A stretch of DNA of 59,335 nucleotides from a virus: IMG/VR virus record IMGVR_UViG_3300029268_000019, positions 1 to 59,335 of that record; one strand, written 5' to 3'. Every line of letters begins with the position of its first letter. Position 1 is the stretch's first letter. Below the pieces are notes generated by a model. That model was given only the letters and a program-made list of their open reading frames with translations, made no database searches and was not told where the DNA came from. A program made the translations under genes and the position numbers. Of this stretch, positions 16,147 to 24,920 are shown piece by piece.

Positions 16147-16797
16147 ATGGAAAATTTAAATTTAAAATGTTGGGGGCAAGTTTTCCCCGTATCCGCGTAT
16201 GGAAAAGCTGATGGTGTGATAAAAATACATATTCAAGATGGTATAGCACCTTTCAGACTTGATCTGAAAATAAATGGTAATTTTTATCGTTCTGTTGAAA
16301 ATATTCCTTATGCCGAATTTAATTATGCTACTTATGAACCACCAGACAACATTAATGATTGTAATTGTATAATTGAAGATTTACCACCGGGTAACTATAC
16401 AGCTCGAATATATGATAGTACCCCACCACCGGAAGGTCCACAGGAAGTTAGAGTAATTGCTGACTGGAATTCTGTGTCACCACCATTTGCAACTCTTAAT
16501 GGTAGTGTTAATCCATTGGGAACACCAACAACAGTTTCATTTGAATATGGAACCGGAACCACATATGACTATTCTGCAGCTTTTGGAATAGTAAATGGAA
16601 ATGATACTGTTTTTTGTTCACTACAATTAAGTTCTGGTCAGTATAATAATACATCAGTTCTTGTTCCGGGTACTCTTTATCATTTCAGAATCAAAGCGTT
16701 AAATACCGTTGGAACTTCTTATGGTGATGATTTAACTTTTGAAACACCATCCGCTTTACCTATTGCTATAACATTACCAGCAACAAATATTGGATGA
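16147..16797 (+). CDS. SprB-like/Fn3 surface or tail protein
   Basis: Residues 1-98 resemble a SprB-type repeat of Bacteroidota adhesins (LKCWGQVFPVSAYGKADG, then LPPGNYTARIYDS). Residues 100-205 are an Fn3-like repeat (ATLNGSVNPLGTPTTVSFEYG, then LVPGTLYHFRIKALNTVGTSYG). The last residues, TLPATNIG, are the normal linker into another Fn3 repeat, yet the gene stops there. A phage appendage or adhesin that binds the host surface is likely. Confidence 0.65.
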   Translation: MENLNLKCWGQVFPVSAYGKADGVIKIHIQDGIAPFRLDLKINGNFYRSVENIPYAEFNYATYEPPDNINDCNCIIEDLPPGNYTARIYDSTPPPEGPQEVRVIADWNSVSPPFATLNGSVNPLGTPTTVSFEYGTGTTYDYSAAFGIVNGNDTVFCSLQLSSGQYNNTSVLVPGTLYHFRIKALNTVGTSYGDDLTFETPSALPIAITLPATNIG

Positions 16798-16832
16798 ATG
16801 CCTATTGTGAAAACGTTACCAGCAACAAATAT
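16759..16832 (+). repeat. Imperfect 32-base tandem repeat at the end of the Fn3 gene
   Basis: The copies at 16759-16790 and 16801-16832 both encode P-I-x-x-T-L-P-A-T-N-I and are offset by 42 bases, which keeps the frame. A stop codon (16795-16797) separates them. This looks like the remains of a longer Fn3 repeat array. Confidence 0.7.
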
Positions 16833-16856
16833 AAAGGGGATTTAATTCCCCTTTAT
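16833..16856 (+). terminator. Rho-independent terminator (bidirectional)
   Basis: A stem AAAGGGGA / TTCCCCTTT with a short AT loop lies between the convergent genes ending at 16797 and 16842. The minus-strand stop codon lies in the loop. Confidence 0.75.
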
Positions 16857-17300
16857 TGTTTCAAAAAATTCCATAGAAAATACAAGTTTAAACGATTCTT
16901 CTGTATCTTCAAAATCTATTGGTTGTGAATTATGACAAATATATTTTTCACAAATATAACCTTCCTTTGTAAAAAAGTTAATTATTATTTCACCAAACAA
17001 ACTCCTCACATAATTTAATTGTCCAGTTTCATTATTCCAATTCAAATCATACCAATCTTTTAAACATCTAAAAACAAATTTATTGTTATCATCATATTCA
17101 TTTTTTAGAATTGTAAATATTAGATCTGTTATTTTGGGTTGTGGTGGAATTGAACCCCTAACCGTAAACTTATATCTAGGTTTTGGTTGGACATAAGTTG
17201 GTTTTTCTATTTGAAAAACATTTTCAATTAATAAATTTTCAACATTATTTAAGGATTTAAAAACGACAGGTAATTTGATTTCAATTTCACAATTTTCCAT
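16842..17300 (-). CDS. Possible tail tube-like structural protein, 152 aa
   Basis: The second half (KFVFRCLKDWYDLNWNNETG, GEIIINFFTKEG, FKLVFSMEFFET) has the order of strands seen in contractile-phage tube proteins of the T4 gp19 type, including a K-x-W-x-D-L segment and a C-terminal strand of alternating hydrophobics. The resemblance is weak. A TTATATATTT box about 13 bases before the ATG fits a late virion gene. Confidence 0.4.
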   Translation of the reverse strand: MENCEIEIKLPVVFKSLNNVENLLIENVFQIEKPTYVQPKPRYKFTVRGSIPPQPKITDLIFTILKNEYDDNNKFVFRCLKDWYDLNWNNETGQLNYVRSLFGEIIINFFTKEGYICEKYICHNSQPIDFEDTEESFKLVFSMEFFETIKGN

Positions 17301-17395
17301 AGGTTTTTATTTTTATATATTTGAGTAGGCTAGTTTCCACATTTTATAAAAACATTCAATGTTATTTCAACTATAACTGAAAACTAATATAAAAT

Positions 17396-18529
17396 ATGAA
17401 AACACTAAGTTCAGTATTTCTAGATGAGAATTTCAAGGCAGAACAATTATATCAACAAAACAGAACAAATTATCCGGATGGTATATTCTTTTTTGTAGAA
17501 ATGAATAAAGTATTTCCTTCTAACAGTTATCTGGGATCTATCAAGATGCCTAATATTGTTAATGTTTTTACGGAAAAATATAAATTAATTCCTGAAAATA
17601 TTATAGTAGCTGATTATCACGATAAAAAAGATGAAAAATCTTTAATGATTCTAAACTCTTTTACTTTTGTAATTGATAAGGATTTATTAGTTACCAGTCT
17701 TAGTGATGGTAATGAAGATATGTATAGTTTTAGATTATATTACTGTCATACAACAAATAAAGAAAGACTTAATGAAGTTACTAGTTTCATTCAGAATCAT
17801 TATGAACAAACTAAAAATTCTGAAATTGGAATAATTGGTGAAGGTCAGAATGGACTTTTTATTAGATTTTTTAAGGTTAATGTTCCAGATATAAATATCA
17901 ATGGTTATTACAATGATGATTTCTCTGATATTCATCAGAAAATAATGAGTAAATTAAACGGGAATTCCCATAGTAAAGGTGTTGTTTTATTTCATGGAAA
18001 ACCCGGAACAGGAAAAACAACATATATTAGATATATTTCATCTTTATTAAATAAAAGAATGATTTTTATTCCACAGGAATTAGCTTATCAAATAGCTAGT
18101 CCAAGTTTCTTATCACTTTTAATGGATTTTCCAAATTCAATTCTTATAATGGAAGATGCAGAAAACGTTATAAAGGATAGGTTGGGTGATCAAAACTCAC
18201 CAGTAGCAAATATATTGAATATTTCGGATGGTTTATTATCAGATTGTTTGAATCTTCAATTAATATGTACATTCAATACTGATATTGGAAAAATCGATAA
18301 AGCTTTATTAAGAAAAGGTAGAATTATCACCAAATACGAATTTAAAGAATTAAGACTCGATAAGGCTAACAAACTAGCTAAAGACAAGGGTTTGAAAACT
18401 ATATTTAAAAAAAGTGTAACACTTGCAGAAATATTCAATTCAGATGAAGATGATTATTTGAACCAATCATCCCCAATAGGATTTAAAATAAAAGACGAAA
18501 GATTGGATTCAATGCCTGCCAGTAATTAA
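17396..18529 (+). CDS. BCS1-like AAA+ ATPase
   Basis: The Walker A motif GKPGTGKTT is at about residues 201-209. Walker B (ILIMEDAE) is at about 249-256, and the second-region sensor (QLICTFNTD) and arginine-finger helix (KIDKALLRKGRI) follow. The N-terminal 190 residues are a beta-rich domain like the BCS1 N-terminal region. Phage BCS1-like ATPases are thought to act as unfoldases or translocases, and the partner here is unknown. The sequence ACTAATATAAAATATG lies at the start. Confidence 0.85.
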   Translation: MKTLSSVFLDENFKAEQLYQQNRTNYPDGIFFFVEMNKVFPSNSYLGSIKMPNIVNVFTEKYKLIPENIIVADYHDKKDEKSLMILNSFTFVIDKDLLVTSLSDGNEDMYSFRLYYCHTTNKERLNEVTSFIQNHYEQTKNSEIGIIGEGQNGLFIRFFKVNVPDININGYYNDDFSDIHQKIMSKLNGNSHSKGVVLFHGKPGTGKTTYIRYISSLLNKRMIFIPQELAYQIASPSFLSLLMDFPNSILIMEDAENVIKDRLGDQNSPVANILNISDGLLSDCLNLQLICTFNTDIGKIDKALLRKGRIITKYEFKELRLDKANKLAKDKGLKTIFKKSVTLAEIFNSDEDDYLNQSSPIGFKIKDERLDSMPASN

Positions 18530-18545
18530 ATACAACCCGACATTG

Positions 18546-18556
18546 ATAATATATAA
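18546..18556 (+). promoter_or_regulatory. Late-type promoter box
   Basis: ATAATATATAA followed by AAAATAAAAAC, 18 bases before the ATG at 18575. Confidence 0.5.
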
Positions 18557-18574
18557 AAAATAAAAACAAATACG

Positions 18575-19036
18575 ATGAAAAAATTTGAATTATTAAGAAT
18601 TAACGATGTTTTGATGAAATCAGTCAATTATAAAAGTCACGAATTTGCTTACGCAATCTATAAGAATAAACAAAAAGTAGATGAAATTTTAATAGAAGTT
18701 GATTTTATGAATGATATTGATCCTGAATATGTTGAATATGAAAATAAAAGAATAGAATTGTGTAAAACCACATCTAAAAAGGATCCAACTGGTAGAGAAA
18801 TTGTTAAAGATGGTCGTTTTGAAATTGGTGATGTAGAAATATTCAAGAATGGAATGGATGAGTTGAGAAAACAATACGAACCATTTATTCAAAAAAGGGA
18901 TGAACAAATAAATCGTTTCAATATTATTATGCAACAAGAAGTTGAGATGGATTTCGTGAAAGTAGATAAGAAGGATTTACCTGTTGAAATAACAACAGCT
19001 ACTGAAATGTTTGAATACGGATTTATGATTTCCTAA
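18575..19036 (+). CDS. Hypothetical protein, 153 aa
   Basis: No family is recognised. The protein is acidic. Its N-terminal half is beta-rich with a KKDPTGREIVKDGRFEIGDV segment, and a helix follows (EIFKNGMDELRKQYEPFIQKRDEQINRF). A late-type promoter suggests virion assembly. The convergent gene starts within its stop codon. Confidence 0.65.
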   Translation: MKKFELLRINDVLMKSVNYKSHEFAYAIYKNKQKVDEILIEVDFMNDIDPEYVEYENKRIELCKTTSKKDPTGREIVKDGRFEIGDVEIFKNGMDELRKQYEPFIQKRDEQINRFNIIMQQEVEMDFVKVDKKDLPVEITTATEMFEYGFMIS

Positions 19037-19599
19037 TCAATTTCTTCAATTGATGGATTTAAATCTTTAAGAACTTTATTTATTTCTTCACTTCTCATTA
19101 TTTTCTTAAATGAGTTGTCTTGATTTTGTAGATTTTGTAGAGTCCAGTCGTTTCCACCGTTAGTTGTATTATAAATATAATTCTTATTTTTATATTTTAT
19201 TTCTATTTTTTTATTGGTTAATAAATCATAAAAATTTTTCATATCAGAATTAACACTATATAATTCAATTGGTTTCCATTTATCGTTTTCTCTTAATTGA
19301 ATGAAAACATATTTGGGTTTTTCCAATTCACTTTGTTTATCTTTAAATATAAGGAAATACCTGACATTTAATGAATTCTTCAAAAATGTTTCATATTCTT
19401 TTGTACTTTCCAATTCTCCTTTTTTGAATTCTTTTAATTTGTCATTAAAAGTCTTATCATCATATAAATCTTCAATATATTTGAAATCATCGGTATTTAC
19501 ACCAAAGATATTAGATTCCTTCTTTTTTGCACCGATACTGTCCAATAATGTTTTATCGTTGATAATTTTTTCAAATAAGAATTGGCTGTAATTATTCAT
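19033..19599 (-). CDS. Leader-peptide protein, 188 aa, unknown cargo
   Basis: The start MNNYSQFLFEKIIND matches the common leader seen on many proteins here (hydrophobic-x-E after an aromatic pair). The rest shows a mixed alpha/beta pattern (YVFIQLRENDKWKPIELYSVN) with no family that I recognise. It overlaps the upstream leader-bearing gene by eight bases, so both are co-expressed. A packaged head protein is inferred. Confidence 0.6.
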   Translation of the reverse strand: MNNYSQFLFEKIINDKTLLDSIGAKKKESNIFGVNTDDFKYIEDLYDDKTFNDKLKEFKKGELESTKEYETFLKNSLNVRYFLIFKDKQSELEKPKYVFIQLRENDKWKPIELYSVNSDMKNFYDLLTNKKIEIKYKNKNYIYNTTNGGNDWTLQNLQNQDNSFKKIMRSEEINKVLKDLNPSIEEID

Positions 19600-19942
19600 T
19601 ATTTAAATTCAATATTTTTTCAACTTCTTCTAATGCCTCTATTAGACCTGCAACACTCCAATTTTGTCCAAAATCAATAGAAATCTCATCAGACATTCTA
19701 CCATTGCCACCAAAACCTTCTTTACCTAAAAGAGTACCAACATACCATTGTCCCGGTGTTCCACGCCATTCAGAAAGTAATTGTTCTACTTTCAATACAG
19801 ATTTTAATGGATTTTCAGTATTAACTTTTAAAACCCATCTGTAATCGTATTTTGAATTTTCCGCATAACAAATTGAATCTAAAACAATTTTTTGAGTTTC
19901 ATTTTCATTTAAGAAATCGTTATAATTTGATATATGTTTCAT
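19592..19942 (-). CDS. Leader-peptide protein, 116 aa, unknown cargo
   Basis: The start MKHISNYNDFLNEN closely resembles the T4 head-targeting decapeptide, ending F-L-N-E. The body has a beta-rich core (DYRWVLKVNTENP) and a loop GTPGQWYVGTLLGKEGFGG, then a helix (AGLIEALEEVEKIL). It is the first gene of a two-gene unit preceded by an AATTATATATAGG box. The function is unknown. Confidence 0.6.
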   Translation of the reverse strand: MKHISNYNDFLNENETQKIVLDSICYAENSKYDYRWVLKVNTENPLKSVLKVEQLLSEWRGTPGQWYVGTLLGKEGFGGNGRMSDEISIDFGQNWSVAGLIEALEEVEKILNLNNE

Positions 19943-19971
19943 TTTAGTAACTTTATTTTATCCTATATATA

Positions 19972-20006
19972 ATTTTTTTGTTTTAAGAAATATTCATACC
20001 TTTGTA
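19972..20006 (+). promoter_or_regulatory. Bacteroidota-type promoter
   Basis: A T-rich -33 tract and TACCTTTGTA (19997-20006), before the gene at 20029. Confidence 0.7.
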
Positions 20007-20028
20007 TTGTCAAACTAAAAAAACCAAA

Positions 20029-20448
20029 ATGGAAAAATTAACATTGAATTGTCAGCACGATTACATCACCCTTAAAACCCCGAATGGTAACTATACAACA
20101 AGTTGGAATGGTGCCAAAGCAAGTGGTAAAATGGGTTATCATCCTACAGCTTTCCGTAATATTGACAGGTATGTAGAAACGGAAAGGAAAACAAGGAAAC
20201 TTATTGATGTAATGACATCGTTAACAGATCCCAAAATTCTTTCAACCCTTTGGGCTGAATGGGATGAAAAAGTTGAACAGAATATGTTTCTTCCGACTGA
20301 TAAGGTTGTTTTCACTCAACCTTTCTTTATCAAAAGATACCCCAAAGGTGGTGTTGTAACAAAAGTTGCAAGGAAAAACGTTTACATTCGTCTTTCTGAT
20401 ACGAATGAAGTAATTGGTTTTGATTTTCAGGTTTTAAAAAAGATTTAA
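20029..20448 (+). CDS. Hypothetical protein, 139 aa
   Basis: The ATG at 20029 (MEKLTLNCQHDYITLKTPNG) was chosen because any upstream extension runs through the promoter. The C-terminus (PFFIKRYPKGGVVTKVARKNVYIRL) is a small beta barrel-like segment of the SH3/KOW kind. The function is unknown. It overlaps the next small gene by one base (TAATG). Confidence 0.6.
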   Translation: MEKLTLNCQHDYITLKTPNGNYTTSWNGAKASGKMGYHPTAFRNIDRYVETERKTRKLIDVMTSLTDPKILSTLWAEWDEKVEQNMFLPTDKVVFTQPFFIKRYPKGGVVTKVARKNVYIRLSDTNEVIGFDFQVLKKI

Positions 20449-20615
20449 TGGAAGATGTAAGAGAATTAATCGAAATAAGAAATAGATTGGAAAACAAAAT
20501 TAACAACTATTTCAAAGGTGGACAAGTGTATACTGGTGATGAAGGATATCAGGATTTACTTGTTAGAGTTGAAGAATTGAATGAAGAAATTGAAGAATTA
20601 GCCAATAAGAAGTAA
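20448..20615 (+). CDS. Small acidic coiled-coil protein, 55 aa
   Basis: The frame begins MEDVRELIEIRNRLENKINN and ends in a coiled coil (LVRVEELNEEIEELANKK). It starts on the last base of the preceding stop codon, which indicates translational coupling. A short YFKGGQVYTGDEGYQ loop joins the two helices. The function is unknown. Confidence 0.6.
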   Translation: MEDVRELIEIRNRLENKINNYFKGGQVYTGDEGYQDLLVRVEELNEEIEELANKK

Positions 20616-21392
20616 TTCTATTTCTTGGTGACAACTGTGGTTGTCTATTCCCCTAATGTTATCCATTGATATTAATTTCCCAGCTAAGAATTGTTCATTC
20701 AAATAATTAGCTGGGATATTTCCATGAACATTATTATTGTAATTCTGAACCTTGTTCACCGGAATATTAATTATTCGTGACTTTTCATAACAAATCATAT
20801 TTGGAATCGGGATGGGTTGCATCGCCATCTGACTTTCCAAATCATTTGGTCCGTTATATCTATGGTTTAAAAAATAGTATTGGATGTTTCTGGTTTCAAA
20901 TATGTGACCATCTAATGACATTGGGTAGCCAAAGTCACCGGGTTTGCCAAACCAATTAAAAACAACATCCTTATCCATTGGTGGTGATACTTGTTTTAAT
21001 CTCGCAGGATAACAATAATTCAATCTTGGATGTAATCTCAAAGATAAAGCTAAAATATCTTTTCTTTCGGTAAATATTTTGAATTGTTTATCTTCCAATG
21101 AAAAAGGTTCTTTAAAAACATTATCATCAACAAAGAAAACGCTATATTTATCTTTAAAATCAATTATACTAATCAATGATTTTTGGAAATTTTGAACTTC
21201 CTGTATCCATTGAATATTTGAATCATTATGAATTGAAATTACTTTTCTGTATCCTTTTTCAAATTCATAATTGGAACTTTTGTATAATATTTTAATTTGA
21301 TGATCATTAAATTCCTTGAAAAATTCTTTCATTGAACGAATGAATAATTCCAACTGACAAGCTCTATCTTTACTAAAAACAATTATATTCAT
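20598..21392 (-). CDS. Glycosyltransferase (GT-A type)
   Basis: The start NIIVFSKDRACQLELFIRSM and the DXD-like VFFVDDNVF segment at about residue 94 fit GT-A fold glycosyltransferases. The later GKPGDFGYPMSLDGHIF and RYNGPNDLE are consistent with an acceptor region. It may modify phage DNA, virion proteins or host glycans. A second glycosyltransferase-like gene lies at 34607. Confidence 0.7.
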   Translation of the reverse strand: MNIIVFSKDRACQLELFIRSMKEFFKEFNDHQIKILYKSSNYEFEKGYRKVISIHNDSNIQWIQEVQNFQKSLISIIDFKDKYSVFFVDDNVFKEPFSLEDKQFKIFTERKDILALSLRLHPRLNYCYPARLKQVSPPMDKDVVFNWFGKPGDFGYPMSLDGHIFETRNIQYYFLNHRYNGPNDLESQMAMQPIPIPNMICYEKSRIINIPVNKVQNYNNNVHGNIPANYLNEQFLAGKLISMDNIRGIDNHSCHQEIELLLIG

Positions 21393-21395
21393 AAC

Positions 21396-21821
21396 TTATG
21401 GGGTTCCGTCTAAAATTCCAGTAAAACAATTTTTTCCTGATGTTCCAGAAGTAACCAGAACATTCCAATCTTCAGTTATTTTACGATTATAGAAATCGTG
21501 AATCCAAAATTCAAAATCTGATTTTTCATCAGTTAAAAATCTGATTTTCTTACCTTTTGAATCTGCGTATTCGATTTCACTTCTGGTGGAACTACCTATA
21601 TATCCACCCACATTAATAACAAATATTTCATCAGCTAAATCAATTTTAGCTTTATGAATTTCATCTAATAAAATCTTATCTTCTGGTAAAATAGGTTCAT
21701 TATCAACTTGACCAAACAAACCAACTGATATTACAACATTTCCTTGAAGTGTCAACCATTTATTAACATTCAAAAAAAATTCTTTAAACTTTGTGCTTCC
21801 ACATAATGTAATTACTTTCAA
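21396..21821 (-). CDS. Nucleoside 2-deoxyribosyltransferase-like protein
   Basis: The KVITLCGSTKF start, the LDEIHKAKIDLADEIFVINVGGYIGSST core and RSEIEYADSKGKKI match the nucleoside 2-deoxyribosyltransferase-like fold, with a candidate nucleophile Glu in SEIEYA. The likely role is nucleotide salvage or cleavage of N-glycosidic bonds. The only usable start next to the conserved beginning is a TTG directly after the stop codon of the upstream gene. The C-terminus carries a short SGTSG tail. Confidence 0.7.
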   Translation of the reverse strand: MKVITLCGSTKFKEFFLNVNKWLTLQGNVVISVGLFGQVDNEPILPEDKILLDEIHKAKIDLADEIFVINVGGYIGSSTRSEIEYADSKGKKIRFLTDEKSDFEFWIHDFYNRKITEDWNVLVTSGTSGKNCFTGILDGTP

Positions 21822-22163
21822 TCATTCCGGATTATTTTTTAATAATTCATAAGGTGTATTAAAATCGGAATTCATCAATTTATCGGTTATGTAAAATTCT
21901 ATTGTATTAATCATCATACCAACACAAAAAGGACCATCAACAAATTCAGAATAAAAAGTACCCTTAATTTCACTTTTTTCATTTACATCATGAAATTTTT
22001 TATACGATTCTCCAGATTCTTCTTTATCACAAATAAATGTTCTGATTAAAATTAAAGGATATCCTGTTTTAATAATACTTTCTTTATTCTTTTTATTAAA
22101 ACCAATCCAAAACCAATGTCCCAGTTCTTTGAAATTATCTCTTTCGTATATTTTCATTTCCAT
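21822..22163 (-). CDS. Hypothetical protein, 113 aa
   Basis: No family is recognised. A hydrophobic strand (YPLILIRTFICD) and an FVDGPFCVGMMINTIEF segment suggest a compact alpha/beta fold. It sits in a long minus-strand operon of small genes, directly before the deoxyribosyltransferase-like gene. Confidence 0.55.
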   Translation of the reverse strand: MEMKIYERDNFKELGHWFWIGFNKKNKESIIKTGYPLILIRTFICDKEESGESYKKFHDVNEKSEIKGTFYSEFVDGPFCVGMMINTIEFYITDKLMNSDFNTPYELLKNNPE

Positions 22164-22175
22164 AACACTTTTATA

Positions 22176-22649
22176 TTAAAAATCGAGTAAAGTTTTATAT
22201 TCTTCTTCTGTTAAAAACCCATCATTAAACCCATCTTTTAATGTCTTTTCGTATTCCACCAAAATTTCATCTGTATTCATTTCTTTTAAAATTTTACCAC
22301 AATTTTTTGATAAAAATATTCTCTTATCCCAATATATTGATGGTTTTATTTTATTAATACCCAAAGATAATAAGATTCTTGAACGTAATGTAACATTATA
22401 AACTGTCAATTCTTTTCCGAATTCTATTTTATCCTTACTTCTTATTACAATTTGAAATGTTACACTTTTAATTTTTCCATTATTGTCATGGGTATTTAAA
22501 ATCCAGTATTCATTTAGTTCCCTATCATAGAAAACATCATCCATATAAGATGAATCATAAATATCTTTATATGATATGAAATTATTTTTCATATACATCA
22601 ATATTACCACAAACAGGACGTTTCCAATTGTGTTTTTTACAAATTTCAT
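22176..22649 (-). CDS. Hypothetical protein with N-terminal hydrophobic segment, 157 aa
   Basis: The start MKFVKNTIGNVLFVVILMYM reads as a short basic stretch and a hydrophobic segment, which could be a membrane anchor or signal sequence. The rest is soluble and acidic (EILVEYEKTLKDGFNDGFLTEEEY). The start directly follows the stop of the upstream gene. The function is unknown. Confidence 0.5.
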   Translation of the reverse strand: MKFVKNTIGNVLFVVILMYMKNNFISYKDIYDSSYMDDVFYDRELNEYWILNTHDNNGKIKSVTFQIVIRSKDKIEFGKELTVYNVTLRSRILLSLGINKIKPSIYWDKRIFLSKNCGKILKEMNTDEILVEYEKTLKDGFNDGFLTEEEYKTLLDF

Positions 22650-22652
22650 TTT

Positions 22653-22901
22653 TCATTCTACCATTAATTTATATTCATCGAACCAATATTTCAAAAATTT
22701 AACATCTAATTCTCTATATCCCTTAAAACCATCCACACTGGTTTTCACTTTACCTCTTTTAACTTTAACGATTTTATATTTGTTACCCATCGTATTTATG
22801 AACATTTTTACATCATCGAATTCAGCTCTAAATATTATGTATTTAGATTTTTTCAATGTATCCGTAAATTCTTCAAATGTCACTCTTTCTTTACTTATCA
22901 T
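22653..22901 (-). CDS. Hypothetical protein, 82 aa
   Basis: The ATG at 22901 (MISKERVTFEEF) is preferred over a TTG nine bases upstream. The body is alpha/beta (KYIIFRAEFDDVKMFINTMG, then YRELDVKFLKYWFDEY). It overlaps the upstream gene by 11 bases. No family is recognised. Confidence 0.55.
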   Translation of the reverse strand: MISKERVTFEEFTDTLKKSKYIIFRAEFDDVKMFINTMGNKYKIVKVKRGKVKTSVDGFKGYRELDVKFLKYWFDEYKLMVE

Positions 22902-23181
22902 TAAAATCAAACTCCAATAATCCCATTATTTTTTCCAGATCCTCGTTATTTTTCAAAATACCTCTAAATATACATTGTCTGTCTTGATTATCTTCCTCAA
23001 ATATTTCAACATCTTCACCACGAACACTCATTTCGATATAAAAACTATCATCTGTCAAATTAAATTTTTTGTGAATATAATTTATATTGTGTTCACCATA
23101 CCAAGTAGATTTGACCCAACCTTTCGATGTGATAAATTTTTCACTCAAAGGCATATATTTTTCATAATTTATTTCGTTCAT
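22891..23181 (-). CDS. Hypothetical protein, 96 aa
   Basis: A small acidic protein with EINYEKYMPLSEKF and VEIFEEDNQDRQCIFRG segments. No family is recognised. It is coupled to the genes on both sides of the operon. Confidence 0.5.
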   Translation of the reverse strand: MNEINYEKYMPLSEKFITSKGWVKSTWYGEHNINYIHKKFNLTDDSFYIEMSVRGEDVEIFEEDNQDRQCIFRGILKNNEDLEKIMGLLEFDFNDK

Positions 23182-23182
23182 A

Positions 23183-23449
23183 TCAATCTGTATAAGCTTC
23201 TGTTACATCATATTCCCAAGTCCTGTCTGCAATTTTTTTAAATGTTTTACATATCGGACTAGCCCAATTCGGTGGATCTTTTCTATAAGATTTGTGTAAA
23301 AATTGACAAAAATCCCATATAACATTTTCCGCCCAATCGTTTTCACAATTGTTTTTAATTATATAGTGATATCTGGAATCACCATATCTACCTTGTTGTC
23401 CCACATGAAGTGTTTCCACTTCAAAGTTATATATTTTCTTATTTTCCAT
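23183..23449 (-). CDS. Hypothetical protein, 88 aa
   Basis: A small protein with GQQGRYGDSRYHYIIKNNCEN and WAENVIWDFCQFLHKSYRK. The tryptophan-rich alpha/beta pattern is probably a folded unit, but no family is recognised. It belongs to the operon at 21396-27363. Confidence 0.5.
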   Translation of the reverse strand: MENKKIYNFEVETLHVGQQGRYGDSRYHYIIKNNCENDWAENVIWDFCQFLHKSYRKDPPNWASPICKTFKKIADRTWEYDVTEAYTD

Positions 23450-23452
23450 AAT

Positions 23453-23767
23453 TTAATCCCACCATATTCTTAAAAGGTTTCTATCGACTTCTGTAAATTC
23501 ATCTGGTTTAGATTGTGCAATAAACAAGAATATTTCTATCAAATTTCTTTTGTTTACCCCATTTATATCTATCCAAACTTCACATCTATCATCAGTATCT
23601 TCTTCAACAAATACCTTTGCACCCATATCGATTAATTTGTGTAACCATTCCAATGCATCTATGTTAGATAAATAATTACTACGAAATTCAACACCGTAAC
23701 CGTATTCATCTTCTATTTTTTCTAATTCTTCAATTAGAATCAAGTTACTTCTATCAAATTTTTTCAT
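23453..23767 (-). CDS. Hypothetical protein, 104 aa
   Basis: An acidic protein with a mainly helical pattern (LILIEELEKIEDEYG, DALEWLHKLIDMGAKVFVEED). It overlaps the upstream gene by four bases. No family is recognised. Confidence 0.5.
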   Translation of the reverse strand: MKKFDRSNLILIEELEKIEDEYGYGVEFRSNYLSNIDALEWLHKLIDMGAKVFVEEDTDDRCEVWIDINGVNKRNLIEIFLFIAQSKPDEFTEVDRNLLRIWWD

Positions 23768-24150
23768 ATATTATGCATATTATCAAAATCGGAAAATATA
23801 TAACTTTTTGGAATATCCGGCGTTATTAGGAAAATTTCATCAGCTAACCAAACATTATACGGACTATGTTCCTTTTTTCTCAAACCACGAACATAACAAG
23901 GTAGAATGTGTTTATTTTTCACATTTTTGAATTTCTTCAAATATTCCACACTTTCTTTATGACTTGGGATAACATGAAATCCAGAAAGGTATTTTGTACT
24001 TCTTTCTGTTGTCCCATCAGTAACCATTTTCTTTTCAGCGACATACCAATTACCAAAATGTAATTCACGAGATCCATTCAACCCATGAAAAAGGGTTTTT
24101 ATTTTGTATTTCTCTATGTCAACTATTTTAAACCAAACTACTTCTTTCAT
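23764..24150 (-). CDS. Hypothetical protein, 128 aa
   Basis: A beta-rich protein with LHFGNWYVAEKKMVTDG and YLSGFHVIPSHKESVEYL. The FHVIPS-x6-L arrangement is reminiscent of a small phage domain that reads as a beta barrel. No confident family. It overlaps its neighbours by four bases on each side. Confidence 0.5.
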   Translation of the reverse strand: MKEVVWFKIVDIEKYKIKTLFHGLNGSRELHFGNWYVAEKKMVTDGTTERSTKYLSGFHVIPSHKESVEYLKKFKNVKNKHILPCYVRGLRKKEHSPYNVWLADEIFLITPDIPKSYIFSDFDNMHNI

Positions 24151-24665
24151 TGTGAAATAACATTATATGTATTAATAAAAATTTTCCTTTTTACGATCCA
24201 AACATCAGACTTATCATCTCTATTTTGACAAATAAAATCACCAATATCAGCTCTTTGAATCTGTCCTTCGGATGTTTGTTCACCCCACTGTCCAATGATA
24301 TAAAATTCATTATCGGATTCTACAAATGTATGAACATCATTCATTTCAATCAGTCTGGTTATTTCAATACAATTTACAGAATTATCTGGTCTTGGTTCAA
24401 ACACCATCCAACCATCTTTATCGATTTCGATCAACTGATATTTAGCTAAAAGTTTCTTTGGCATTTGTTGCCAAACATCATTACTTTCCCCGATACAGAG
24501 GACAGCACCATCACCCAATGGTTCTTTACCCTCTAATGTATCAATAAGGAATTTACTGGTTACAGATCTATCAACCATTACAGAAAACAATGGTTTTGCT
24601 TTAATATTTTTTGTTTTCTTTGCAACTTTCCAGTTGGTAATTTCTTCTACCTTTATTCTTTTCAT
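24147..24665 (-). CDS. PGDYG-type domain protein, 172 aa
   Basis: The C-terminal half (GQWGEQTSEGQIQRADIGDFICQNRDD, then WIVKRKIFINTYNVIS) matches the phage PGDYG domain, a small beta structure of unknown function. The central part (GDGAVLCIGESNDVWQQMP and GWMVFEPRPDN) looks like a second related repeat. It is part of the dense minus-strand operon. Confidence 0.6.
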   Translation of the reverse strand: MKRIKVEEITNWKVAKKTKNIKAKPLFSVMVDRSVTSKFLIDTLEGKEPLGDGAVLCIGESNDVWQQMPKKLLAKYQLIEIDKDGWMVFEPRPDNSVNCIEITRLIEMNDVHTFVESDNEFYIIGQWGEQTSEGQIQRADIGDFICQNRDDKSDVWIVKRKIFINTYNVISQ

Positions 24666-24913
24666 AATATTGTTAAATTATTTTGTTTAATTACTCTTTT
24701 AATTTCTTCATTATTAAGAAGTTCCCACCTGTCAATAACAACAGGTAAATCTTTAAGGGTTTCTAAAATGGTTAACATTTTTTCTTGATCTTTAGCTCTG
24801 AACAAAGTAACTTTAGATTTGTCAAATTTATATTCAACAAACATTGAATCAATGACAACTATCATCGGGACTTTTAAATGTTCGATTAAAAATTGAACTT
24901 TTTCACTTTTCAT
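24662..24913 (-). CDS. Hypothetical protein, 83 aa
   Basis: The ATG at 24913 (MKSEKVQFLIEHL) is preferred to a TTG 24 bases upstream. The fold pattern is alpha/beta (VPMIVVIDSMFVEYKF, KVTLFRAKDQEKML, LPVVIDRWELL). No family is recognised. Confidence 0.5.
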   Translation of the reverse strand: MKSEKVQFLIEHLKVPMIVVIDSMFVEYKFDKSKVTLFRAKDQEKMLTILETLKDLPVVIDRWELLNNEEIKRVIKQNNLTIL

Positions 24914-24920
24914 AATATGT

